Positions 22,426-29,577 of a DNA stretch of 30,167 nucleotides are shown here, in pieces. Both the position numbers and the translations under genes were made by a program. The notes under the pieces were generated by a model. It was given only the letters and a program-made list of their open reading frames with translations, searched no databases and had not been told where the DNA came from. Every line of letters starts with the position of its first letter. The first letter of the stretch is position 1. This stretch comes from Gaiellasilicea sp963794385 (lineage in GTDB: Bacteria > Actinomycetota > Thermoleophilia > Gaiellales > Gaiellaceae), in assembly GCA_963794385.1 (NCBI GenBank), contig CAWCDT010000016.1, forward strand, positions 1-30,167. The letters run 5' to 3'.

Positions 22426-23439
22426 TCAGCGCCGCTTCGTAACTCCATGGTAGCCGATCACGGCAGCTGCCACGGGTGCCCCGAGCGCGGCCATCCCTCC
22501 GATCTTACCCAGGCGTCGCCGGGCCCATGTCCAGGCGCTCGAGGCGCGCGCCTCGTCGTCGAAGCGGCCGTGCGCACCCGGATCGCCGGGGATCGTCTCC
22601 CAGAGGTCGTTGTGAGAATCGACCGGCTTTGGCTCGCCCGTCACCTGGCCCTTCCAGCCGTTCCGCAGCAGCAGCAGATCGCCCGCGCGGGGCGAGAGCT
22701 TCTGCCCCCAGAGGAGCCGCTGGGTCACCCAGGCAACCGGCAGCTCCCGCTCGGGGCGCTCGCAGCAGCCGAGAACAGCCTTTGCGACGACCTCGGGCTG
22801 GTACACGGGCGCGACCGGCCGGGGCTGGAGACCGAGCTTCTGTCGGCTCCGGTCGAACTGAGGCGTGTTCGTCCCGGGCGGAAGGACGAGCGAGATCGCG
22901 ACGTCGTCGCCCCCGTGCTCGAGCTCGACCCGCGCCGACTCAAAGTACGAGCGCGCCGCGGCCTTCGACGCGCAGTACGCGGCCTGAAGCGGGATGCCGC
23001 GGTACGCGAGCCCCGAGTTGACGTCCACGAACGTCCCGCGGCTCGCCTTCAGGTGCGGGAGGGCGGCGCGGAAGGCGACCGCGCGACCGAGGAAGTTGAC
23101 CTCGAGCACCCGCCGGAGCTCGTCCAGCGCGAGCTGCTCGACCTCGGCGTAGACGGTGACCATCACGGTCGCCACGAAGCTGTCGATCCGGCCGAAACGC
23201 TCGACCGCCCGCTCGCAGAGCGCCTCGGCGTCGGCCTCGCTCGTGGCCTCTCCCGGCACGGCAAGCCCCTCGGCTCCCACGTCCGCGAGCTCGGCCACCG
23301 TCGCGTCCAGCGCCTCGGCGTTCCGGGCCGAGACGACGACCTTCGCACCGCGCTCGCCCGCAGCGCGCGCGACGGCCCGCCCGATCCCGCTCGAGCCGCC
23401 CGCGACCACGATCACCTGCTCGGGGATCGGCTTCTTCAC
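22426..23439 (-). CDS. SDR-family oxidoreductase with C-terminal membrane segment
   Basis: A 337-residue classical short-chain dehydrogenase. The cofactor motif is V-V-A-G-G-S-S-G-I-G-R near the N-terminus, with an R-N-A loop that favours NADP. N-S-G-L-A-Y carries the catalytic serine region, and Y-C-A-S-K gives Tyr/Lys. The V-L-E-V-N-F-L-G segment is typical. After the SDR core comes a tail of about 100 residues ending in a hydrophobic stretch (A-A-L-G-A-P-V-A-A-A-V-I-G), which could anchor it in the membrane. I start at GTG 23439 because GGGGAGG lies eight bases upstream. The longer frame to ATG 23493 would overlap the divergent tatA start codon. The substrate is unknown. Confidence 0.86.
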   Translation of the reverse strand: MKKPIPEQVIVVAGGSSGIGRAVARAAGERGAKVVVSARNAEALDATVAELADVGAEGLAVPGEATSEADAEALCERAVERFGRIDSFVATVMVTVYAEVEQLALDELRRVLEVNFLGRAVAFRAALPHLKASRGTFVDVNSGLAYRGIPLQAAYCASKAAARSYFESARVELEHGGDDVAISLVLPPGTNTPQFDRSRQKLGLQPRPVAPVYQPEVVAKAVLGCCERPERELPVAWVTQRLLWGQKLSPRAGDLLLLRNGWKGQVTGEPKPVDSHNDLWETIPGDPGAHGRFDDEARASSAWTWARRRLGKIGGMAALGAPVAAAVIGYHGVTKRR

Positions 23440-23447
23440 CCACCCCG

Positions 23448-23454
23448 CCTCCCC
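23448..23454 (-). promoter_or_regulatory. Ribosome binding site for the SDR gene
   Basis: GGGGAGG on the minus strand, eight bases before GTG 23439. It is among the strongest Shine-Dalgarno sequences in the window and decides the start. Confidence 0.62.
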
Positions 23455-23479
23455 GGGGCGCACCTTCGGGAAACGGTGG

Positions 23480-23485
23480 TACGCT
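23480..23485 (+). promoter_or_regulatory. -10 box (TACGCT) of a leaderless promoter for tatA
   Basis: TACGCT six bases (GCGGCC) before ATG 23492, in the same arrangement and with the same hexamer as the propeller/RTX gene. Confidence 0.6.
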
Positions 23486-23491
23486 GCGGCC

Positions 23492-23737
23492 ATGCCGTTC
23501 GGCATCGGCATCTGGGAGGTCCTGATCCTGCTTCTCGTCGTGTTGCTCGTCTTCGGGCCGAAGCGGCTGCCCGAGATGGGCCGCTCGCTCGGCAGGGGCA
23601 TGCGTGAGTTCAAGGACTCGATCTCCGGCAAGGACGACGACGAGCCCGTGCATCACCGGCTTGCGCAGGAGCTCCCGCCCGCGGAGGAAGAGCACCCTGT
23701 CACGCAGGCCGAGCGCGAGCGCGACACCGTCTCCTAG
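23492..23737 (+). CDS. tatA: TatA twin-arginine translocase subunit
   Basis: An 81-residue TatA: short N-terminus, one membrane helix (W-E-V-L-I-L-L-L-V-V-L-L-V), the hinge F-G-P-K-R-L-P-E-M-G, then an amphipathic helix (R-S-L-G-R-G-M-R-E-F-K-D-S-I) and an acidic tail. TatA forms the pore-like assembly of the Tat pathway that exports folded proteins. No separate tatB is present; in many Gram-positive bacteria TatA serves both roles. tatC follows 12 bases later, so the two are co-transcribed. Confidence 0.94.
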   Translation: MPFGIGIWEVLILLLVVLLVFGPKRLPEMGRSLGRGMREFKDSISGKDDDEPVHHRLAQELPPAEEEHPVTQAERERDTVS

Positions 23738-23749
23738 CCAACCAGTCAC

Positions 23750-24523
23750 GTGGCCCTGAAGCGTCTGCCGCGGCGCCTCGAGCACGGCGAGGAGGCCACG
23801 CTCGTCGAGCACCTCGGCGAGCTCCGCGCACGCCTCGTGATCAGCCTGCTCACGCTCGCTCCGGCCTTCGTGGTTGCGTTCTACTTCCAGGAACGGATCG
23901 TCGAGTGGCTCTCGGAGCCGTTGCCGGACGACAAAGAGCTGGTCACGCTCGGCGTCGTCGAGCCGTTCACGACCGCGGTCAAGGTCAGCCTCGCGGCCGC
24001 CGTCGCCGTCACGCTCCCCGTCCTGCTCTATCAGCTGTGGGCGTTCCTCGCTCCTGCGATCGAGCAGAGGATGCAGCGGACGGTCGCGGTCTTCGCGGTC
24101 CTCTCGACGGGGCTGTTCGCAGGCGGTGTCGCCTTCTGCTACTTCATCGTGCTTCCGCGCGCGCTCGAGTTCCTGACGAACTTCAACGAGGACGTCTTCG
24201 AGATCCAGATCCGGGCGAGCTACTACTTCTCCTTCGTGACCGTGACGCTGATCGCGACGGGGATCGCCTTCCAGATGCCGATGTTCATCCTCGCGCTCGT
24301 CCGTCTGCGGATCGTCTCGGCCGCACAGCTCCGCCGGAACAGGCGTCTCGGGATCCTCTTCATGGTCGTCTTCGCCGTATTGCTGCCCACCGTCGATCCG
24401 GTCTCACTGGCCCTCGAGGTCGTGCCCTTGCTGCTCCTCTTCGAGCTCTCCATCTGGCTGTCGGCGTTCATGGAGAAACGCTGGGACATCGTCGAGGAGC
24501 CGTCGCGCTGGGCGGTCGAGTGA
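23750..24523 (+). CDS. tatC: TatC twin-arginine translocase receptor
   Basis: A 257-residue membrane protein with the six-helix TatC layout. The N-terminal L-V-E-H-L-G-E-L-R-A-R motif binds the twin-arginine signal. The loop after helix 1 contains V-V-E-P-F-T-T, with the second conserved glutamate. P-V-L-L-Y-Q-L-W-A-F-L-A-P marks helix 2 and its exit. The GTG start follows tatA by 12 bases. The stop overlaps the start of the amidohydrolase gene (GTGA), so translation of the two is likely coupled, although the functions are unrelated. Confidence 0.95.
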   Translation: MALKRLPRRLEHGEEATLVEHLGELRARLVISLLTLAPAFVVAFYFQERIVEWLSEPLPDDKELVTLGVVEPFTTAVKVSLAAAVAVTLPVLLYQLWAFLAPAIEQRMQRTVAVFAVLSTGLFAGGVAFCYFIVLPRALEFLTNFNEDVFEIQIRASYYFSFVTVTLIATGIAFQMPMFILALVRLRIVSAAQLRRNRRLGILFMVVFAVLLPTVDPVSLALEVVPLLLLFELSIWLSAFMEKRWDIVEEPSRWAVE

Positions 24524-25833
24524 AGGTTCTCTCGGCCGACTGGCTGTTGCCGATCGAGGGAGAGCCGGTCGAGCGGGGCGCGCTTGCGATCGAGGCCGGC
24601 CGGATCGCGGCCGTGGGCACGATCGACGAGCTCGGCGCAGGCGAGCACTATCCGGAGGCAGCGATCGTGCCGGCCTTCGTGAACGCGCACACCCATCTCG
24701 AGTACGCCGTCTACGCCGGCTTCGGAGACGGTCTCTCGTTCGGCCCCTGGCTGTCGCTGCACATCGAGCGGAAGCACCGGCTCGAGCGGGCCGACATGGA
24801 GGCGATCGCAAGACTCGGCGCCGCCGAATGTCTCCGCTCGGGAGTCGGCACGGTCGGGGACCTCGCCTTCTCGGGCGCGAGCGCCCGCGCCTGCGCGCAG
24901 CTCGGGCTGCGGGCGATCGTCTATCTCGAGGTCTTCGGCAGCGATCCCGACGACGCCCTACGGCAATTCGAGGAGAAGCGTGCGTACGTCGAGGCGGCGC
25001 TCTCGGACCGGGTGCGGCTCGGCGTCTCCCCGCACGCGCCGTACACGTGCTCGACCGAGGTCTACGCCGTGTGCGCCGGTCTCGGCCTTCCGGTGGCGAC
25101 GCACCTGAACGAGAGCACCGACGAGCTCGACTGGCTGCTCCGCGGCGAGGGCCCGTGGCAGGCGGTCGGCGAGCTGCTGATCGACCCGGACGGGCAGAGC
25201 GGGATCCGCCGCCTCGCCGGCGCGGGGCTGCTCGACGAGCGTGTGGTCGCGGCTCACTGCGTCAAGGTCGACGATGAGGAGATCCGGCTGCTCGCCGAGC
25301 GCCGGGTCGCGGTCGCACACTGCCCACGCTCGAACGCCCTGCTCGGCTGCGGGATCGCGCCGCTCGAAGCGCTTCGGGCGGCCGGGCTTCGCGTCGGCAT
25401 CGGCACCGACGGCGTCTCCTCGGTCCCGTCGCACGACGTCTTCGAGGAGTTGCGCACGGTGATCTCGCTGGCCCGAGCCCGCTCGGAGCGCGCCGGCTCG
25501 ATCACCGCCGGTGAGGCGCTCGAGCTGGCGACGCTCGGCGGCGCACGGGCGCTGGGGCTCGACGGCGAGATCGGCTCGCTCGTGCCCGGGAAGCGCGCCG
25601 ACCTCGCCGTCGTCACCATGTCGGGCTCGCCGTATCTACCATGGGAGGATCCCGCGGCGGCCGTGGTCTTCGGAGGAACACCGGAGCGCATCACGGCTAC
25701 CCTGGTCGACGGCCAGACGAGGTACGAGAGAGGAGCATTCGAGTGGCACGAGTTGATCGACGCAGCGTCCGCAGCGCGCGGCCGCATGCTGGCGCAACCG
25801 CACGTCAGCGCCAGCGCGAGCGCCAGGCCGTAG
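24520..25833 (+). CDS. Amidohydrolase, Atz/Trz deaminase type (aminofutalosine deaminase candidate)
   Basis: A 437-residue metal-dependent TIM-barrel deaminase/hydrolase. Metal ligands and catalytic residues: N-A-H-T-H-L-E-Y (H57, H59), S-P-H-A-P-Y-T, T-H-L-N-E-S with the conserved glutamate, A-H-C-V and G-T-D-G-V-S-S. The C-terminal composite beta domain (G-S-L-V-P-G-K-R-A-D-L-A-V-V) is present. The pattern resembles adenosine-type deaminases of this superfamily (MTA/SAH or aminofutalosine deaminase). Aminofutalosine deaminase of the futalosine menaquinone route is my best specific guess, but no other men/mqn gene is in view. The GTG start overlaps the tatC stop. The last 91 bases overlap the TPR gene in another frame. 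Confidence 0.87.
   Translation: MKVLSADWLLPIEGEPVERGALAIEAGRIAAVGTIDELGAGEHYPEAAIVPAFVNAHTHLEYAVYAGFGDGLSFGPWLSLHIERKHRLERADMEAIARLGAAECLRSGVGTVGDLAFSGASARACAQLGLRAIVYLEVFGSDPDDALRQFEEKRAYVEAALSDRVRLGVSPHAPYTCSTEVYAVCAGLGLPVATHLNESTDELDWLLRGEGPWQAVGELLIDPDGQSGIRRLAGAGLLDERVVAAHCVKVDDEEIRLLAERRVAVAHCPRSNALLGCGIAPLEALRAAGLRVGIGTDGVSSVPSHDVFEELRTVISLARARSERAGSITAGEALELATLGGARALGLDGEIGSLVPGKRADLAVVTMSGSPYLPWEDPAAAVVFGGTPERITATLVDGQTRYERGAFEWHELIDAASAARGRMLAQPHVSASASARP
25731..25735 (+). promoter_or_regulatory. Ribosome binding site for the TPR gene inside the amidohydrolase gene
   Basis: AGGAG, within the longer AGAGAGGAG, seven bases before GTG 25743. It supports a start that overlaps the upstream gene by 91 bases. 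Confidence 0.6.
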
Positions 25834-26603
25834 AAGACACCCTGTTCTTCTCACGGCTTCGCAGCCATGCGAAGTGGATGTTCGTCTTCCTCGCCCTCGT
25901 TTTCGGGCTCGGCTTCGTCATCTTCGGGATCGGGTCCGACCAGGGAACCGGGATCGGCGACATCCTCCGCGACGGCGGCGCGTCGGGCAGCGGTGTCTCC
26001 GTCTCCGAGGCCCGCGAGCAGGTCGCGGAGAATCCCAAGAGCGCCGAGGCCCAGCGCAACCTCGCCACGGCCCTCCAGGAGGAGGGCGAGACCCAGGAGG
26101 CGATCACCGCGCTCAACCGTTACCTCGTCCTCGCGCCGACGGACCAGGACGCGCTGCGCGAGCTCGCGGGAGTCCATCTCGCGCAAGGTGGCAGCTTCGC
26201 CCAGCAGGCGCAGGCCGAGCAGGTGCGCGCCAGCTTCCTCACGTTCGGCTCGACGTTCGGCGCCCCGCTCGAGCTCGGCAACGGGCGGACGCTCGACCCC
26301 GACCCGATCGATCAGGCGATCTCGACCCAGGCGAACCAGGTCATCAGCGACGCCTACACGAAGGCGCAGCAGTCGTTCCAGAGCGCGGTCGCGACGTACG
26401 AGAAACTCGTGACCGTGGCGCCAAGTGATCCGAACGTCCAACTCGAGCTGGCACAGGCGGCCCAGCAGGCAGGCGACTACGCGAGGGCAATCAGCGCCTA
26501 CGAGAGCTTCCTGAAGCTCGCCCCGGACGACCCGAGCGCCGCGATCGTGAAGCAGCAGATCGCACAGCTGAAGGAAGCGCAGGCGCCTCCGGACTCGGGT
26601 TAG
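25743..26603 (+). CDS. Membrane-anchored TPR protein
   Basis: About 286 residues. An arginine-rich N-terminus (about 1-45) precedes one membrane helix (W-M-F-V-F-L-A-L-V-F-G-L-G-F-V-I-F-G-I-G) and a short linker. Tetratricopeptide-like repeats follow (P-K-S-A-E-A-Q-R-N-L-A-T-A-L, Y-L-V-L-A-P-T-D-Q-D-A-L, D-P-N-V-Q-L-E-L-A-Q-A, F-L-K-L-A-P-D-D-P). The positive-inside rule puts the repeats outside the cytoplasm. The function is unknown; TPRs usually hold protein partners. The GTG start is chosen for its strong ribosome binding site. If the overlap with the amidohydrolase were false, the next start would be ATG 25877 at the membrane helix. Confidence 0.82.
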   Translation: MARVDRRSVRSARPHAGATARQRQRERQAVEDTLFFSRLRSHAKWMFVFLALVFGLGFVIFGIGSDQGTGIGDILRDGGASGSGVSVSEAREQVAENPKSAEAQRNLATALQEEGETQEAITALNRYLVLAPTDQDALRELAGVHLAQGGSFAQQAQAEQVRASFLTFGSTFGAPLELGNGRTLDPDPIDQAISTQANQVISDAYTKAQQSFQSAVATYEKLVTVAPSDPNVQLELAQAAQQAGDYARAISAYESFLKLAPDDPSAAIVKQQIAQLKEAQAPPDSG

Positions 26604-26627
26604 ACTCACCCGCGGCCGGGAAGACCA

Positions 26628-26642
26628 CGACAGATCCTGTCG
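26628..26642. promoter_or_regulatory. Inverted repeat CGACAG-ATC-CTGTCG
   Basis: A perfect 6-bp hairpin with a three-base loop in the 62-bp gap between the TPR gene and the STAS gene. It is a possible operator or weak terminator, without a T-run. TAGACT at 26601-26606 could serve as a -10 upstream of it. Confidence 0.35.
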
Positions 26643-26665
26643 GCGACCCCTGGGAGCATGCGCGC

Positions 26666-27016
26666 ATGAATTTCGACGTCAACACCGAGAAGCTGAGTGA
26701 CGACCAGTACGTGATCTCCCTTTCGGGCGAGGTGGATCTCTACACGGCGCCGGAGTTCAAGCAGCAGCTGCTCGAGGTGATCGACCAGGGCGGCCGCGAC
26801 GTCGTCGTCGATCTGAGCAATACGACGTTCATCGACTCGACGACGCTCGGCGTACTCGTCGGCGGGGTGAAGCGGCTCCGGGCGAACGACGGCCAGTTGT
26901 CGCTCGTGTGCAGCGACCGCAACATCACCAAGATCTTCGAGATCACGGGGCTCGACCGCGTCTTCACGATCCACCCGACGCGCGAGGCCGCGGTCGGAAC
27001 TGGATCCGCGGCCTAG
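26666..27016 (+). CDS. STAS-domain anti-anti-sigma factor (SpoIIAA/RsbV-like)
   Basis: A 116-residue single STAS domain. V-I-S-L-S-G-E-V-D-L-Y-T-A-P is the first-strand motif, and F-I-D-S-T-T-L-G-V-L holds the phosphorylatable serine (S58). The rest of the fold (L-V-C-S-D-R-N-I-T-K-I-F-E-I-T-G-L-D-R-V-F) is complete. Such proteins release sigma factors by binding an anti-sigma kinase when not phosphorylated. Neither an anti-sigma kinase nor a sigma factor lies next to it. ATG 26666 has GGGAG nine bases upstream. The cytochrome gene starts one base after its stop, so the two are probably co-transcribed. Confidence 0.92.
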   Translation: MNFDVNTEKLSDDQYVISLSGEVDLYTAPEFKQQLLEVIDQGGRDVVVDLSNTTFIDSTTLGVLVGGVKRLRANDGQLSLVCSDRNITKIFEITGLDRVFTIHPTREAAVGTGSAA

Positions 27017-27017
27017 C

Positions 27018-27713
27018 GTGAGCCTGCGCGGGCTGGTCGGCGCCTGCGCGGTACTGACCGCGGTTCTCGCAGCGACCGGCTGCGGCACGGAGGGGTTGCC
27101 CGAAGCAGGCGCAGGCGATGCGACACAGGGGAGGGAGCTCTTCATCGAGCACTGCGGGTCGTGTCACGTGCTGGCCGATGCAGGCACGCGCGGGACGATC
27201 GGTCCGAACCTCGACGATGCTTTCCGCCAGTCCAGGGCCGACGGTCTTGGCGAGACGACGATCCAGTCGGTCGTCCGCGGCCAGATCTCCTACCCCGTCG
27301 AGGAGCCCCCGACGGGCCAGCCCGGAATGCCCGCGGACATCGTCACGGGCGAGGACGCGGATTCCGTGGCGGCCTACGTCGCCTCCGTGGCCGCGTTGCC
27401 GGTTCGATCGCAACCCGGCGGCGCGACGACCGGCGAAGGTGGAGGGACGACAACGGGTGAGGGCGAGGCGGGAGAGGCCCCCGACGGCGAGGCGATCTTC
27501 GCGGAGGCCGGCTGCGGAGGCTGCCACGTGCTCGAGGCGGCCGGCGCCAGCGGCACCGTCGGGCCCAACCTCGACGACTCGCAGCCGCCCAAGGAGCTCG
27601 TAATCGAGCGCGTCACCAACGGCATGGGCGCGATGCCCGCCTTCAAGGACTCCTACTCGGCGGAGCAGATCGAGGCAGTCGCCGACTACGTCGTCGCGAA
27701 CGCCGGCAAGTAG
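27018..27713 (+). CDS. Diheme cytochrome c lipoprotein
   Basis: A 231-residue exported lipoprotein (A-A-T-G-C lipobox, cysteine at about residue 22) with two class I cytochrome c domains. Heme motif 1 is C-G-S-C-H (C46, C49, H50), with a methionine ligand candidate in P-G-M-P. Heme motif 2 is C-G-G-C-H (C166, C169, H170), with a methionine candidate in G-A-M-P-A-F. A low-complexity Gly/Thr/Glu linker (about 130-155) separates them. It would carry electrons on the outer membrane face, possibly towards a terminal oxidase; an oxidase subunit III gene lies 1.3 kb away on the other strand. Its last 28 bases overlap the end of the transposase remnant. Confidence 0.9.
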   Translation: MSLRGLVGACAVLTAVLAATGCGTEGLPEAGAGDATQGRELFIEHCGSCHVLADAGTRGTIGPNLDDAFRQSRADGLGETTIQSVVRGQISYPVEEPPTGQPGMPADIVTGEDADSVAAYVASVAALPVRSQPGGATTGEGGGTTTGEGEAGEAPDGEAIFAEAGCGGCHVLEAAGASGTVGPNLDDSQPPKELVIERVTNGMGAMPAFKDSYSAEQIEAVADYVVANAGK

Positions 27714-28205
27714 CCGTCCCGGTAGGACGTGTCGGGGCCAGGACCCCACATGTCCGCAATGGCCGGGTTGAGCCGCCGTGCGTAGCTGCTCCACGGCCAC
27801 TGTTCCGGACGCTCACAGAGTCCGGCCGTGACGGGATTGAGAGCGACGTACTGGAGACAGTTCGACCAGTAGTCGTCGGTGTCGACGAGCTTCGCCTTGA
27901 TACCGGCCCTGCACGAGCGCACCACGCCTCTCGTGGCGTTCGTTGAACTCGTCCACGTACGTGCTCATCAGACGGCACATGCCGGCAGGGAGCGTCGGAT
28001 ACGGCGTCTGAATCACGAGATGCACGTGATTCGTCATCAGGCAGTAGTCGTGCAGAATCCAGCGAGCCCAGCGGACCGCCGCACTCAGGAGGTCGAAGAA
28101 GGCGCCGTAGTCCGCGTTCTCTAGAAAGAAGACCTCCGCGTCGGTCGCACGATGCGTGACGTGCCAGACGCCATTCGGAACATGCACACGCGGTGGACGA
28201 GGCAC
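27686..28205 (-). pseudogene. REP-associated tyrosine transposase (RAYT, Y1/IS200-like), frameshifted
   Basis: The N-terminal part (GTG 28205) has G-V-W-H-V-T-H-R, then M-T-N-H-V-H-L-V-I with the HUH metal motif (H-V-H). Next comes M-S-T-Y-V-D-E-F-N-E-R-H-E-R-R-G, which holds the candidate nucleophile tyrosine. After V-Q-G-R-Y the frame breaks near 27899. Removing one base continues with K-A-K-L-V-D-T-D-D-Y-W and N-P-V-T-A-G, the conserved family ending. The repaired length is about 172 residues. RAYTs are single-copy relatives of IS200 transposases linked to REP palindromes. The gene is bracketed by a perfect 22-bp inverted repeat, one copy of which lies inside the C-terminal coding part. 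The break could be error or decay. Confidence 0.85.
27725..27746 (+). repeat. REP-like repeat, left copy of the 22-bp inverted repeat
   Basis: This copy runs from GGACGTGTCGGGG to the AGGACCC end and is the exact reverse complement of 28262-28283. It contains a small hairpin (GGGG...CCCC, the last C being base 27747) and codes for the G-P-G-P-D-T-S stretch of the RAYT C-terminus. Confidence 0.8.
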
Positions 28206-28211
28206 GCTGTG

Positions 28212-28217
28212 AAGTTA
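28212..28217 (-). promoter_or_regulatory. -10 box (TAACTT) of a leaderless promoter for the RAYT
   Basis: TAACTT on the minus strand, six bases (CACAGC) before GTG 28205. The transposase follows the host-like start pattern. Confidence 0.5.
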
Positions 28218-28261
28218 GCTGCGGTCAGCTCGCCTCCGATAGTGGCGCTTCCGGACGTGGT

Positions 28262-28283
28262 GGGTCCTGGCCCCGACACGTCC
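28262..28283 (-). repeat. REP-like repeat, right copy of the 22-bp inverted repeat
   Basis: Exact reverse complement of 27725-27746, reading GGGTCCTGGCCCC first on the plus strand. It lies 57 bases upstream of the RAYT start and 24 bases beyond the end of the USP-like gene. Confidence 0.8.
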
Positions 28284-28306
28284 CGCGCGGACGCGTCGGA
28301 CTCGGC

Positions 28307-28957
28307 CTAAGCGTCTGCGGCGGTTGCTTCGAGGTCGACGACGACGTGCGTGATCGTGACGTCGAAGCGGTCGCGGGCGGAGCCGACGACGTTGCGCTCG
28401 AGCCAGTTCGAGCGGCCCTCGGGGTGCGTCGAGATCACGATCTCGTCCGCCCCGAACGTCCGCAACGCATCCTCCATCGCTTGCAGCGGGTCGCCGTCAC
28501 CCACCTCGCCGCGCGCATGGACGCCGTACTCCCGGAGTCGGGCGAGGCTCCGGTCGAGGCGCTGCTGTGCAGCAGCGCGCGCGCCGTCCTCGTCGGAGGC
28601 CCAGTGCCGGACGGCGGAGTTGAGCGCGGGGCAGACGACGAGGATCTGCTCGCGTACACCCTCCGCCTTTCTGCGCAGGATCGCCAGCAGCTCGTCGCCG
28701 CCCACGGTCTCGTTCGCGATCACCAGGATCCGGCGCTCGTCCTCGCCGCCGATGTGCGGCACCACGGTCTTGACGACGGGCTCGTTCGAGCGCGCCCGCA
28801 TCCACAGCCCGATGCCAACGGCGGTCAGCGCCGCGAAGACGACCACGCCGAGCCAGGTCGCGATCGAGGCGGCGACGACGATCAGCGCGAAATACCCGAC
28901 CGTGATCAGCAGGAAGCGATAGGCCTCTGCTTCGCTCCGGAACGGATTGCGCGCCAT
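28307..28957 (-). CDS. Membrane-anchored universal-stress-like (USP-fold) protein
   Basis: A 216-residue protein with two N-terminal hydrophobic segments (about 17-32 and 34-51), then a USP/Rossmann-like domain: R-R-I-L-V-I-A-N-E-T-V, I-L-V-V-C-P-A-L, D-R-S-L-A-R-L-R-E-Y-G, and D-E-I-V-I-S-T-H-P-E-G-R-S-N-W. The domain is closely similar to both modules of the gene at 29574-30167. ATP binding or any sensing role is unproven. ATG 28957 has GAGGA nine bases upstream, overlapping the oxidase subunit III stop. It is the third gene of the USP-oxidase-USP run. Confidence 0.82.
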   Translation of the reverse strand: MARNPFRSEAEAYRFLLITVGYFALIVVAASIATWLGVVVFAALTAVGIGLWMRARSNEPVVKTVVPHIGGEDERRILVIANETVGGDELLAILRRKAEGVREQILVVCPALNSAVRHWASDEDGARAAAQQRLDRSLARLREYGVHARGEVGDGDPLQAMEDALRTFGADEIVISTHPEGRSNWLERNVVGSARDRFDVTITHVVVDLEATAADA

Positions 28958-28966
28958 CTGGTGCCG

Positions 28967-28971
28967 TCCTC
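28967..28971 (-). promoter_or_regulatory. Ribosome binding site for the USP-like gene
   Basis: GAGGA on the minus strand, nine bases before ATG 28957. It overlaps the TGA of the oxidase subunit III gene, in line with a shared mRNA. Confidence 0.5.
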
Positions 28972-29577
28972 AGATCAGATAGATCGTCGAATACACCACG
29001 ATCCACATTACGTCGACGAAGTGCCAGTAGATTCCTGGGATCTCGACACCGTGGTGGTGCTCGGCAGTGTAGTGGCCGCGGAACGCGCGTAGCGTGGCCA
29101 TTCCGAGCAGGGTCAGGCCCACGAAGACGTGCGCCCCGTGCAACCCGGTGAGGCCGAAGAAGATGGTGCCGAAGGCCCCGTCCGACGGGTTGAAGCCGAT
29201 GCGCGCGTACTCGAGCATCTGCGTGAGCAGGAAGGTGAGGCCCATCAGGAACGTGAGCACGAGGCCGGCCTTCATGCCCGCGCGGTTGCCGCGCTTGATC
29301 GACTGGAGCGCCCAGTGCATCGTGAAGCTCGAGGTGAGCAGGATCGCCGTGTTCACGCCGGCGACGAAGACCGGCAGGTGGAAAGGCGGCAGCGGCCACG
29401 GATGCGCCTCGGGGTTGACGACACGGATGAAGAAGTAGGCCGTGAAGAAGGCGCCGAAGAGCATCGCCTCCGAGGCGATGAAGAGGAACATGCCGAGGAT
29501 CGGCGCGTCGACGCGCGAGCTCTTGTTCGCGATCGGCGGGCCGTGGTGGGCGTGCGGGCGTCCGCGTGCGCGCTCAC
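28970..29577 (-). CDS. ctaE: Cytochrome c oxidase subunit III, frameshifted near the start as read
   Basis: Heme-copper oxidase subunit III, short five-helix form (about 202 residues). Landmarks: F-I-A-S-E-A-M-L-F-G-A-F-F-T-A-Y-F, the conserved H-G-A-H-V-F-V-G, and the end H-F-V-D-V-M-W-I-V-V-Y. The main frame has no credible start. The upstream GTG 29577, overlapping the stop of the preceding gene as GTGA, reads M-S-A-H-A-D-A in another frame. The subunit III frame then continues with H-A-H-H-G-P-P-I-A-N-K. One missing base around 29555-29563 joins them. It supports subunit I in aerobic respiration, but no other oxidase subunit gene is within the window, and its neighbours are USP-like genes. 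Confidence 0.88.

Noticed and set aside
23440..23631. Longer N-terminus of the SDR protein reaching across tatA
   Set aside because: It would run antisense through the tatA start. GTG 23439 has a strong ribosome site and gives the standard SDR N-terminus.
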